Both the position numbers and the translations under genes were made by a program. Shown here one piece after another: positions 39,834 through 47,528 of a DNA stretch of 64,000 nucleotides. The DNA is from Bacteroidales bacterium (GTDB lineage Bacteria; Bacteroidota; Bacteroidia; Bacteroidales; UBA932): assembly GCA_017453565.1 (NCBI GenBank), contig JAFTEQ010000003.1, positions 21,959 through 85,958 of the forward strand. Direction: 5' to 3'. Position 1 is the stretch's first letter. Every line of letters begins with the position of its first letter. The notes beneath the pieces are model-generated. The model was given only the letters and a program-made list of their open reading frames with translations, made no database searches and was not told the DNA's origin.

Positions 39834-39884
39834 TGTGAATCTGTTTTAAAAGTTTATAATGCGTTGTCCCTTCTCGAGGGACTG

Positions 39885-39892
39885 CAAAGATA
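39885..39892 (-). promoter_or_regulatory. -7 element TATCTTTG for rpsP-rimM
   Basis: It reads from CAAAGATA and leaves a leader of roughly 45 bases, longer than most in this window. Confidence 0.6.
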
Positions 39893-39935
39893 TGGAAATT
39901 TTTGTAAAAACTATTGTGGTTTTAATAATTATCCC

Positions 39936-39943
39936 TATTTTTG
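39936..39943 (+). promoter_or_regulatory. -7 element TATTTTTG for tRNA-Leu
   Basis: It ends 16 bases before the tRNA 5' end. Confidence 0.6.
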
Positions 39944-39959
39944 CAGTCCCAAAGTGCCT

Positions 39960-40042
39960 GCGGTAGTGGTGAAATGGTAGACACGCTACTTTGAGGGGGT
40001 AGTGCCCGTTGGGGTGTGTGAGTTCGACTCTCACCTACCGCA
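39960..40042 (+). tRNA. tRNA-Leu (anticodon GAG)
   Basis: The acceptor GCGGTAG (39960-39966) pairs with CTACCGC (40035-40041), with discriminator A at 40042. The anticodon stem is CTACT/GGTAG with loop TTGAGGG (GAG). A long variable arm (TGCCCGTTGGGGTG) marks a class II tRNA. The T-loop is TTCGACT. CCA is not encoded. Confidence 0.95.
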
Positions 40043-40044
40043 CA

Positions 40045-40079
40045 AGGAGACATCTTCGAAAGAGGGTGTCTCTTTTTTG
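40045..40079 (+). terminator. Terminator after tRNA-Leu
   Basis: GGAGACATC (40046-40054) pairs with GGTGTCTC (40065-40072) and is followed by a T-run. Confidence 0.75.
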
Positions 40080-40111
40080 TGCATTGACATGTCAATTGAA
40101 AGAATAATGAT

Positions 40112-40119
40112 TATCTTTG
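40112..40119 (+). promoter_or_regulatory. -7 element TATCTTTG for the small-gene pair
   Basis: It is a perfect match 19 bases before the GTG start of the 45-residue gene, so the module has its own promoter independent of tRNA-Leu. Confidence 0.65.
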
Positions 40120-40138
40120 CGAAAAGGAATATGACATC

Positions 40139-40276
40139 GTGGAGAAGAAAGAACAAAAGAACTTCTTTGTGAAGATGATGGAAGACAAAAAGGCCATCAT
40201 CAAGAGTATCCGTGACGGTGTGCCGACAAAGAAAATAGAGGAGGAGAGAGATGTCAAGTTCGCTACGCCCGTATAG
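40139..40276 (+). CDS. 45-residue charged protein, first gene of an overlapping pair
   Basis: It reads from GTG 40139 to TAG 40276. The protein is highly charged and helical (EKKEQKNFFVKMMEDKKAI, then IEEERDVKFATPV). The ending 'EERxxKFATP' recalls very small Bacteroidetes proteins that precede a ~150-residue partner. The gene overlaps the next by 26 bases in another frame. No ATG fits this frame upstream; the nearby ATG at 40131 gives only 13 codons. The function is unknown; an antitoxin or adaptor role is speculative. Confidence 0.6.
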   Translation: MEKKEQKNFFVKMMEDKKAIIKSIRDGVPTKKIEEERDVKFATPV

Positions 40277-40712
40277 CTATACGCTAGAAAGCGGCAAATA
40301 TCTGTTTCGGACAGATTCCGGGGCCTTGTATGCCGCATACTTTTTGGATTTATCCGCGCTCGCGCCGAATTTATTCACTTTTAATTTTGACAGAATCCAA
40401 GACGGAGTCCCAGGTGTCGTTGATAATCGTGTATTCGACACGATATGCTCAATTCTTGAAAGATTCTTCCAGGAGCACAGGAACTCAATGCTTATAGTCT
40501 GTGATACAGCTGACGGCAGGGAGGGTGCAAGGATGAGGCTGTTCAATTCATGGTATGAGCGAATTGCCCCGGAAGGTTTATTGAAGGTTGACAGGACTGG
40601 GCGAGCCGAAGTATACAACTTATTCGTGTCTTTACTGGTTTGGGACGATAATCCTGAAAGGGAACGACTGGTTGCTATACTGGATGAATACTGTCAGACT
40701 ATGCTGTCATAA
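40251..40712 (+). CDS. DUF6169-like protein, second gene of the pair
   Basis: The protein has 153 residues. It starts SSSLRPYSYTLESGKYLFRTDSG and shows FNFDRIQDGVPGVVDNRVFDT, MLIVCDTADGREGARMRLF and WYERIAPEGLLKV. I associate this pattern with the uncharacterised Bacteroidetes family DUF6169, though from memory only. It is predicted to be a cytosolic alpha/beta protein with no signal or membrane helix. Base composition is clearly less GC-rich than the flanking genes. It overlaps the small gene by 26 bases and is followed by a strong terminator, so the pair is self-contained. Confidence 0.65.
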   Translation: MSSSLRPYSYTLESGKYLFRTDSGALYAAYFLDLSALAPNLFTFNFDRIQDGVPGVVDNRVFDTICSILERFFQEHRNSMLIVCDTADGREGARMRLFNSWYERIAPEGLLKVDRTGRAEVYNLFVSLLVWDDNPERERLVAILDEYCQTMLS

Positions 40713-40762
40713 TCATCGAGCCTCTTGCAGAACTCGGCAACAGCTAAAAAGATCTCAACCGT

Positions 40763-40790
40763 AGTTCGATAGTTTACATCCTTACCGCAC
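40763..40790 (+). repeat. Partial, imperfect copy of the tRNA-Leu 3' end
   Basis: AGTTCGA (40763-40769) and TACCGCAC (40783-40790) repeat, in the same order, the T-loop and acceptor end of tRNA-Leu (AGTTCGA at 40021-40027; TACCGCAC at 40036-40043). The spacing is 20 instead of 15 bases. It may be an old attachment-site remnant bracketing the small-gene pair, or chance. Confidence 0.3.
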
Positions 40791-40791
40791 G

Positions 40792-40826
40792 AAAAAAGAC
40801 AGTTCCAGAGGAGCTGTCTTTTTTCT
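40792..40826 (+). terminator. Strong terminator after the small-gene pair
   Basis: GACAGTTCC pairs with GGAGCTGTC around AGA, flanked by A-run and T-run; it can act in both directions. The minus-strand lipoprotein operon ends 30 bases away. Confidence 0.85.
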
Positions 40827-40855
40827 TTTGAGGGGGCGCTGCGAAAACACCATAT

Positions 40856-42511
40856 TTACCAGGTCCAGGTTTCTCCCGGCTGCGGGTCTTCTAAGCCGGT
40901 AGCCGTTACGGTGATGGTGCATTGCGCCCGTTTGCCGCTGGCCTCCGCCGTAATCACGGCGGTACCGGCCTTGAGGGCCTTCACGTTGCCGACGTTGTCC
41001 ACGCTGGCAACCGAGGCGTCGGACGAGGACCAGCTCACGGGTCCCGAGATGGAGGCGTCGGTGATGGTGGCCACGAGGGTGAGTGTCTGCCCCAGCTGCA
41101 GGGTCTCGCTGGTGTTGTTCAGGCTGATGCCTTGGTCGTTGGTTGCGGGCGGGTCATACGGGATGAACTTGTCGAGACCATATCCTAAGGTGCCGGCAGT
41201 AACGAAGTATGACATATAGATTTGAACATAGCCGAGGTCAGGATAAAACCAGCTATTCTGCAGGTATTCATCATCCCCCTGCCAGGTGGCCACGTCGCGG
41301 GCGCTGACGGCACCGTAGGAATTGTATTCGAAAGGAGTGGCCAGGGTCCCGACCCGGATTAAGTAGTATCGGTCTCCTTCATCGTCGGTGAGCAGGTCGC
41401 TCGCGATGCTGAAGGGGATGTCGTAGCCCGTCCCATAGGCGTCCTTGATGCGGTATTCCCCTTCAATGGAACACTTCTGCAGCACAATGTCTTCGTAGGT
41501 TCCGAGGCCCAGTTTTTGGGACAGGGTCTGAGAGCTGAAACTGCCCCGGCAGAGGTTGCTCCAGGTGATGTGCGGCGCCGTAATGGGCTGCATACGGGTA
41601 ATGGCGCCCCGCACGACGGTCCGCTCCCGGGTGGTCTTCACGGCCATCTCTTCCCCGTCGGCGTAACGGAAAATCACCGAGAAACCGCCGGTCATCTTCA
41701 CGGGCGGAACCACAAAGCAGAACTCGGTGACCCGGTCCTCGCTGAGCTGGACGGGCTCCGGGCAGTCGATGGTGATCTCGTTGTTGGTGTACTGCGGGTA
41801 GTAGAGCTCGTTGTCCTGCACGAAGCCCAGGATTTCGGGGGCCGAGGAAGCCGAAGCCTTCACCCTGGCGTAGCCGGAGATGGACTCGGCATTCAGCGAG
41901 TGCAGGACGAGCTGCCGTACGGAACCTGTCCCCTTGACCGGGATGCAGAGATAGCCGCACACGTTCTTAAAGCCCAGGTAGCGGTCTTCCCTGTTCTTCG
42001 TCGCCGCCACCATGGTGTTCGACTTGGGGTCGAAGCTGCCGGCCGTGTACTGCTGCATCGTGGGCAGTTCCACGGTGAGGGTGCCGTCGGGATCGATGAG
42101 GGTGCCGTATCGGGGGCCGAACTGTTTGCCGTTCTCATAGGTAAAGTAGCTGTACTCCATCCGGTGAGGATAGACCGCGTAGGTCACGTCGGGATCGAGC
42201 GGCTCGGCCACGATGAACCCGTCGATGTCTTCGGGGATGAAGTTCCCGTCGCGGGCGCCGTCCTTGCCGTCAAAGGTGTATTTCCAGTTGAAGGTGGAGG
42301 TGAATACGCTGATGGAATCGTCGGCGTTCCAGAAGAACTTCCCGTTGGCGTCAATACCCACGCGGGCACCGGCGTTGTCGAGACCGGCGGAGAAGATGGG
42401 CGTCTCGGGCCGGAAGCCGGACGGCTGCGGCACGGCGTTGTTGTTTTCTTTTGCGCAAGCTGCCAGCAGGGCGAGGATTGCGGTGGAGAAGATGATGCTA
42501 TAGTGTTTCAT
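40856..42511 (-). CDS. Fimbrillin-like lipoprotein with C-terminal Big_2 domain
   Basis: The protein has 551 residues with a lipobox in ALLAACAKEN (Cys near 19). Residues ~30-310 are fimbrillin-like (RVGIDANGKFFWNADDSISV, VTYAVYPHRM, YLGFKNVCGYLCIPV, RTVVRGAITRMQPI). The middle part is unknown. Residues ~455-540 are a bacterial Ig-like Big_2 repeat (ISLNNTSETLQLGQTLTL, then SSSDASVASVDNVGNVKALK). The last 13 residues, GLEDPQPGETWTW, are almost the same as those of the first gene of this operon. It is the third gene of a minus-strand operon, 12 bases after the fimbrillin-SusD chimera. Surface location is inferred. Confidence 0.72.
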   Translation of the reverse strand: MKHYSIIFSTAILALLAACAKENNNAVPQPSGFRPETPIFSAGLDNAGARVGIDANGKFFWNADDSISVFTSTFNWKYTFDGKDGARDGNFIPEDIDGFIVAEPLDPDVTYAVYPHRMEYSYFTYENGKQFGPRYGTLIDPDGTLTVELPTMQQYTAGSFDPKSNTMVAATKNREDRYLGFKNVCGYLCIPVKGTGSVRQLVLHSLNAESISGYARVKASASSAPEILGFVQDNELYYPQYTNNEITIDCPEPVQLSEDRVTEFCFVVPPVKMTGGFSVIFRYADGEEMAVKTTRERTVVRGAITRMQPITAPHITWSNLCRGSFSSQTLSQKLGLGTYEDIVLQKCSIEGEYRIKDAYGTGYDIPFSIASDLLTDDEGDRYYLIRVGTLATPFEYNSYGAVSARDVATWQGDDEYLQNSWFYPDLGYVQIYMSYFVTAGTLGYGLDKFIPYDPPATNDQGISLNNTSETLQLGQTLTLVATITDASISGPVSWSSSDASVASVDNVGNVKALKAGTAVITAEASGKRAQCTITVTATGLEDPQPGETWTW

Positions 42512-42523
42512 GGCTGTTTCCGC

Positions 42524-44902
42524 TTATAGGTTGGTAACTCCGTCGGTGAGGCCTGCTCCGTCGCCCGCATTGGGCTTGGTGCCGTTTTCCATCTGGGTCA
42601 CGTTGGGATAGGCGTTGAGGAAGGCACTCGGGAATGCGAGAAGCAGTTGCCGGCTGTTTGCCGCAATGTTGAACTGATAGGCGGCGGGCAGCGCGCTCGC
42701 TTTCCCGCTGATGACGCGGACAAGGGGCTGGCCAAAGCGTATGATGTCGGTGCGTGCGAAGCCTTCGCCCCAGAGTTCGATGCGGCGCTGTTTCCACACT
42801 TCATTGAGCAGGTTGGCGCCGGCGGCAATGCTATAGGACGGGTCGCGGTAGGCCTGCACGAAGGAAGTGAGGATGCTCTCGGCCTGCGCACCCTGTCCGA
42901 GCGCAGCATAGGCCTCGGCCTGGATAAGAATCATCTCCTCTACGCGCATAAGCGGGAAGTCCTCGTCGTTCTCGGCCTGTCCCACCTTATACATACCGAA
43001 CTTCACGTTGGTGTAGGGGTCGAACGCCAGTTTCTCTTCCAGCACCAGGGTGGCTACGTCGTTGCCGCTCGCCTCGCCCCAGGTGACGTTCGCGAGCAGC
43101 GGGGAGGTGAGGTTTTCGTCAACCCACCAGCCCTTGCGCACGTCGGTGGAAGGAATCTGGTCGTAGAGCAGGTTGTTGATGCGCATATAACAGCCCACCC
43201 CGGCGGAGTAACTGTCGCCCGAGAAGGAACGGATCCAGGAACTGGAGGTGGCGTAGTAGCTGTTGGCGCCGGCATTGGCAACGAGGTCGGCCGTCATATC
43301 GATGCCCCAGATCCAGTTGTGCTCCGAGATGTCCATAAAAGACGGGACCGACACTTCCGCAATGGAAGCGGGCGTGTAGCCCTGGGCTGCCTTCTGCGCC
43401 GCGGAGACGGCCTGCTCCCACTGGCCCAGGAGCAGGTAGGTGCGGGCAAGGATTCCGTTCGCTACCTGGGCGTCGATGTAGGCCTTGGAACTGCGGCTCG
43501 CGCCTTCGAGGGCGGTGGCCGCCGCTTCAAGTTCGGTCCGGATGAAAGTGTAGACATCGGACACGCTGGCATGCGCCTGTTTGGTGGGATAGCTGATCTG
43601 CTCCGTTATGATGGGGAGGCAGAGGTCGTTGCGGTAGGAAGCGAAGGAGTGCTGCTGCGCCAGGCCGAGGTAGCAGTAGGCGCGCAGGGTCCTGGCCTGG
43701 GCCGTAAGGTTCTTCACTTCGGCGGCGGACTGGTTCATACCGGAGAGGCCGCCCAGCAGGTCGTTCAACTTCAGGATCATATTCCACTTGTGGAAGAAGC
43801 GAAGATAGGGGTTGGCGTAGTTGGGGTTGAAGTGCGCACTGTACTCCAGGCAGGTGGAGAACCAGTTGTACCCCGTATTCGCCATAAAGGCGTCGGCGCC
43901 CTCGAGGTCTTCGCTGAGGCTGGCGGCAATGAAGCCGAAGTCGTCGGCCCGCTGGCTGCTCTGGAAGACTGAGTAAGGCCGGCCCATATCGGCGAGAATC
44001 TCGTCGAAAATCGCCTTCGGTTCATTGATGGAAGAGAAGGCCTTGTAGCGGGCGCACTCCACGAGGATGGGGTCCATCTTGTTGACGACGTTGCGTTCCA
44101 GCACGCGGCGTTCCTGGGTGGAGATGCGCTTCGCCTGTCCGGTCACATCGATCAGTTCCACCGTGAAGCCCTGGCTGAAGGTTGTCGGAGGAAGGGTGAG
44201 GGTGATGCCTGTCGCCTTCTCCGCATTGGGATAGTTGGTGAGGTCGATGGGGTCGTCGGAATAGTCGACATAGCGCTCTGTCTTTCCGCCGGCAAGCATC
44301 GTCATAACGGGTCCCTCGCCGTATCGGGCCACGATTTCCGCCTGTCCGCTGAGGACTTCTCCGTTGTTGCCGTAGAAGCGGATGCCGGCAATCTTGCCGT
44401 CACCATAGAAGGGGATGGTGAGATAGGAGACCACCGATTTCATAAAGAGGACGTGGTCGTCGATGTCGTGGGTTACGGCCGCGAGTTTGATCCCTCCCTG
44501 GAATTCGGTGTGCAGGACGCCCTGCGCGTCGATCGAGTTGTTTTTGTCGTAGGGATAGACGGCGTAGTTCGCGGTCTGGGCCGACACGCCGGTGGCCTGT
44601 TCCGATCCGTCTATCTTGCGGAAGATGACGGAAGTGGAATAGCCAGGATACTGCGGGCTCAGGAAGGCCGACTCGTAGGCGGCGTGTGTGCCCGGGGTGA
44701 AGACGGAGAGGGTGTCTCCGCCATAAGAATTCCATCTCAGTTTGCCGTCTGAGAGGTAAACCCTTGCTTCCGGATCTCCAAGGGAGACCGTGAATTCGTC
44801 GGGCCCGGCGGCCGGGATGACCGGCTCCGCAGGCTCGATACGGGCGCAGGCGGCGCTCATGACGGCCGCTGCTGCAAACAATATAATTAAACGTGTATTC
44901 AT
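42524..44902 (-). CDS. Chimeric lipoprotein: fimbrillin-like N-terminus fused to a SusD/RagB-like domain
   Basis: The protein has 792 residues with a lipobox in AAVMSAACARI (Cys near 20). Residues ~35-295 follow the fimbrillin-like pattern of its neighbour (ARVYLSDGKLRWNSYGGDTL, AQTANYAVYPYDKN, RRVLERNVVNKMDPILV). From ~300 it is SusD-like: LRAYCYLGLAQQHS, MRVEEMILIQAEAYAALGQ and the family's closing block KQRRIELWGEGFARTDIIRFG. SusD proteins capture glycans for a SusC TonB-dependent transporter, but no susC is in the window. The frame is continuous. It is the second gene of the operon, with 12-base gaps on both sides. Confidence 0.75.
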   Translation of the reverse strand: MNTRLIILFAAAAVMSAACARIEPAEPVIPAAGPDEFTVSLGDPEARVYLSDGKLRWNSYGGDTLSVFTPGTHAAYESAFLSPQYPGYSTSVIFRKIDGSEQATGVSAQTANYAVYPYDKNNSIDAQGVLHTEFQGGIKLAAVTHDIDDHVLFMKSVVSYLTIPFYGDGKIAGIRFYGNNGEVLSGQAEIVARYGEGPVMTMLAGGKTERYVDYSDDPIDLTNYPNAEKATGITLTLPPTTFSQGFTVELIDVTGQAKRISTQERRVLERNVVNKMDPILVECARYKAFSSINEPKAIFDEILADMGRPYSVFQSSQRADDFGFIAASLSEDLEGADAFMANTGYNWFSTCLEYSAHFNPNYANPYLRFFHKWNMILKLNDLLGGLSGMNQSAAEVKNLTAQARTLRAYCYLGLAQQHSFASYRNDLCLPIITEQISYPTKQAHASVSDVYTFIRTELEAAATALEGASRSSKAYIDAQVANGILARTYLLLGQWEQAVSAAQKAAQGYTPASIAEVSVPSFMDISEHNWIWGIDMTADLVANAGANSYYATSSSWIRSFSGDSYSAGVGCYMRINNLLYDQIPSTDVRKGWWVDENLTSPLLANVTWGEASGNDVATLVLEEKLAFDPYTNVKFGMYKVGQAENDEDFPLMRVEEMILIQAEAYAALGQGAQAESILTSFVQAYRDPSYSIAAGANLLNEVWKQRRIELWGEGFARTDIIRFGQPLVRVISGKASALPAAYQFNIAANSRQLLLAFPSAFLNAYPNVTQMENGTKPNAGDGAGLTDGVTNL

Positions 44903-44914
44903 AGGCTTGTTTTT

Positions 44915-46066
44915 TTACCAGTCCCAGGTTTCTCCCGGCTGCGGGTCTTCGAACCCGGTAGCCGTAACGATGATAACGCAGCCGGCGCTCTTGCCGCCCG
45001 CCGCTGCGGTGATGGTGGCTTTGCCCACCTTGAGGGCGCTTACTTTGCCGTTCTGGTCTACGCTGGCAACCGAAGCATCGGAGGAAGACCAGGAGATGGT
45101 CTTGTCGGTGGCGTTATCGGGATAGACGGTGGCTACCAGGGTGAGGGTCTGCCCGAGTGGCAGGGTTTCGCTGCTCTTGTCGAGCGTAAGCTTCGACACC
45201 TCAACGGGCTTGACGGTCACGGTGCAGGTCGCCGTCTTGTCGCCGGCCTTGGCGGTGATGACGGCGGTCCCCGTCTTGAGGGCGGTCACCTTGCCGTTCT
45301 GCTCCACACTGACGACCGTTTCGTCTGAGGAGGACCACTTCACGCTCTTGTCCGTGGCGTTGTCGGGTGTGACGGTAGCCGTGAGCATGAAGCTTTCGCC
45401 CGGATTGAGGGTCTTGCTGGTCTCACTCAGGCTGATACCCGTCACGTCCACGGTGGCGGGGATGACGGTGATGTTGCAGGTGGCCGTCTTGCCGCCCGCC
45501 TGGGCGGTAATGACCGTGGATCCCGCTGCAAGGGCCTTCACTACGCCGGAGCTGCTCACGCTGGCAACCGACGCGTTCGACGAGGTCCAGGTGACGGTCT
45601 TGTTGTCGGCGTCGTCGGGAAGGACGGTTGCCGTGATGGTAAGGCTCTCACCCACCTTCAGGGTCTCGTCCCGCTTGTTGAGCGAGATGTCGGTAACGGG
45701 CACGGGCGGCATGGCGTCCTGCGATACTTCTATGCTTTTGCTCGATACGTTGGCGCCGGAGACGATGATTTTGCCGCTGCGGGTCGCACCGGTACGGTTG
45801 GCTTCGGCCGAGACGACCACTTCGATGTCGTCGCCCGCGTCGCCTTCCGTGGCGGAAAGCTGGATCCAGCGGGCCGATGGGGAGGCGGTCCAGATGACAG
45901 GTGCGGAAAGGGTGAAGGTCCGTGATCCACCCTCGGCAGGGAGGGTGAGCGCATCGGGTTTGACCGTGAGACCCAGGGTCAGGTTCCCGCTTTCGTCGCA
46001 GGCAAAGCTGGCGCTAAGGGCTGCGGCAATCAGCAGTGCCCGTAGCAGTCTGTGACAGATTTTCAT
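44915..46066 (-). CDS. BACON/Big_2 repeat lipoprotein
   Basis: The protein has 383 residues with a lipobox in LSASFACDE (Cys near 23). Residues ~35-120 match a BACON-type domain (ALTLPAEGGSRTFTLSAP, then SKSIEVSQDA). Three Big_2 Ig-like repeats of about 85 residues follow, each with the form L.P.....LTATV.PD.A.D..V.WSSS...V.SV...G.V.ALK. The last 13 residues, GFEDPQPGETWDW, match the end of the third gene of the operon. Such proteins are usually adhesive or carbohydrate-binding surface stalks. It is first in the operon, with a TATATTTG promoter 25 bases upstream. Confidence 0.78.
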   Translation of the reverse strand: MKICHRLLRALLIAAALSASFACDESGNLTLGLTVKPDALTLPAEGGSRTFTLSAPVIWTASPSARWIQLSATEGDAGDDIEVVVSAEANRTGATRSGKIIVSGANVSSKSIEVSQDAMPPVPVTDISLNKRDETLKVGESLTITATVLPDDADNKTVTWTSSNASVASVSSSGVVKALAAGSTVITAQAGGKTATCNITVIPATVDVTGISLSETSKTLNPGESFMLTATVTPDNATDKSVKWSSSDETVVSVEQNGKVTALKTGTAVITAKAGDKTATCTVTVKPVEVSKLTLDKSSETLPLGQTLTLVATVYPDNATDKTISWSSSDASVASVDQNGKVSALKVGKATITAAAGGKSAGCVIIVTATGFEDPQPGETWDW

Positions 46067-46091
46067 GAGGTGAATAGTTAAACTAACACCC

Positions 46092-46099
46092 CAAATATA
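46092..46099 (-). promoter_or_regulatory. -7 element TATATTTG for the three-lipoprotein operon
   Basis: It reads from CAAATATA in an AT-rich gap; it is the only promoter candidate for the three genes down to 40856. Confidence 0.65.
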
Positions 46100-46130
46100 A
46101 ATAACTTTTCGAAAAAACAAAAATGGCGCC

Positions 46131-47516
46131 CTAGCCGAGCAGCCGCTTTACCAGGTTAAAAAACCTGTAAGGCATATAGCGGAACGGCAGGTCTGTCCAG
46201 GTGGGCGTGTCCATCACCGAGCGTTCGTGCGTGAATGCCAGGAAACTGCGCTCTCCGTGGTAATTGCCCATTCCGGAGTTGCCTACGCCGCCGAACGGGA
46301 TGCGGCTGTTGGTGATATGCATAATGGTGTCGTTGACGCAGGCGCCGCCAGAGGAAGTGTGGGCGATCAGTTCCCAGGCAGGGGCCCGGCGCCCGAAATA
46401 ATAAAAGGCGAGCGGTTTTTCGCGTGCGTTCACGTAGTCCTCCACTTCTTTGCGCTCCCGGAACGTAAGCACCGGGAAGACGGGTCCGAAAATCTCCTCC
46501 TGCAGCACGCGTGCGTCCTCAGGAACGTCGCCCAGCAGGGTAGGCTCGATCCAGCGGGACGCTGCATCGCTTCGTCCGCCGCAGAGGACGGTACCTTCCT
46601 TGAGGTAAGCCGACACGCGTTCGAAAGCCGCGTCGCGCACCATATGCACGTAGTGCCGGGCATGTTCTGTCCCTTCGGGGTACAGCCGGTCAAGTTCCCG
46701 TTGGAAGGCCGCCACGAAGGCGTCCTTGATGTCTTCATGCAGGAAAAGATAATCGGGGGCGATGCAGGTCTGTCCCGAGTTGAGGCATTTCCCCCAGACG
46801 ATGCGGCGGGCGGCGAGGGTGAGGTCGGCGTCGCGGTCTACGATACACGGACTCTTCCCGCCCAGTTCGAGCACCAGTGGGGTGAGGTACTTGGCCTGGG
46901 CCTGCATCACGACGCGCCCGAGTGCGGGACTGCCTGTGAAGAAGACCAGGTCGAAACGGGTGTCGAAGAGCTGCGCGTTTACAGTCCGGTCGCCCTGCAC
47001 CACGGCAACCAGCCGCTCATCGAAGGTGTCGGCAATGAAGTCGCCGAGCACCTGTGATACGGTGGGGACGTAGGGCGAGGGCTTGAGGATGGCGGTGCAG
47101 CCGGCGGACAGTGCGCCTACAAGCGGATTGAGCAGCAGTTGCACGGGGTAGTTCCAGGGTGAGACGATGAGACTGCAGCCCAGCGGTTCGCGTACCACAT
47201 AGCTGCGGGAGGGCAGGCCGGTGAGCGGAGTGGGTTTTCTGCGCCGCCGCGTCCAACGGTGCAGATGCCGGAGGGCATCACCGATTTCTCCGAAAACCAG
47301 GCCCAACTCGGTCAGGTAGGCCTCTTCGTACGACTTGTGCAGGTCGGCCCACAACGCGTCGCAAAGGCGCGGCTCCCATTTGCGCAGGCCGTCGCGGAAA
47401 TGTTTGAGTTGTTCTTTGCGGAAGGCGGGGTTGAGGGTGACGCCGCTGGCAAAATAGTTCCGTTGTGCGAGGACGAGTTCCCCGATGCGTTCCGAGGCAG
47501 TGTTCTGGATAGGCAT
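46131..47516 (-). CDS. Aldehyde dehydrogenase, class 3-type
   Basis: The protein has 461 residues. Motifs are VSPWNYPVQLLLNPLVGAL (substrate/NAD fold), the general base Glu in LELGGKSPCIVD, and the catalytic Cys in NSGQTCIAPDY. The hydrophobic C-terminus (YRFFNLVKRLLG) is like that of membrane-associated fatty-aldehyde dehydrogenases. It oxidises a medium- or long-chain aldehyde with NAD(P). The upstream SDR gene lies 12 bases away, so the pair may convert an alcohol or ketone through an aldehyde intermediate; this is inference. Confidence 0.85.
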   Translation of the reverse strand: MPIQNTASERIGELVLAQRNYFASGVTLNPAFRKEQLKHFRDGLRKWEPRLCDALWADLHKSYEEAYLTELGLVFGEIGDALRHLHRWTRRRRKPTPLTGLPSRSYVVREPLGCSLIVSPWNYPVQLLLNPLVGALSAGCTAILKPSPYVPTVSQVLGDFIADTFDERLVAVVQGDRTVNAQLFDTRFDLVFFTGSPALGRVVMQAQAKYLTPLVLELGGKSPCIVDRDADLTLAARRIVWGKCLNSGQTCIAPDYLFLHEDIKDAFVAAFQRELDRLYPEGTEHARHYVHMVRDAAFERVSAYLKEGTVLCGGRSDAASRWIEPTLLGDVPEDARVLQEEIFGPVFPVLTFRERKEVEDYVNAREKPLAFYYFGRRAPAWELIAHTSSGGACVNDTIMHITNSRIPFGGVGNSGMGNYHGERSFLAFTHERSVMDTPTWTDLPFRYMPYRFFNLVKRLLG

Positions 47517-47528
47517 GTGACTTGTTTT

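Noticed and set aside
44915-45800. Regularly spaced similar segments that might suggest a CRISPR or tandem array
   Set aside because: They are coding Big_2 Ig-like repeats of about 85 codons with divergent third positions, not short repeats with unique spacers.
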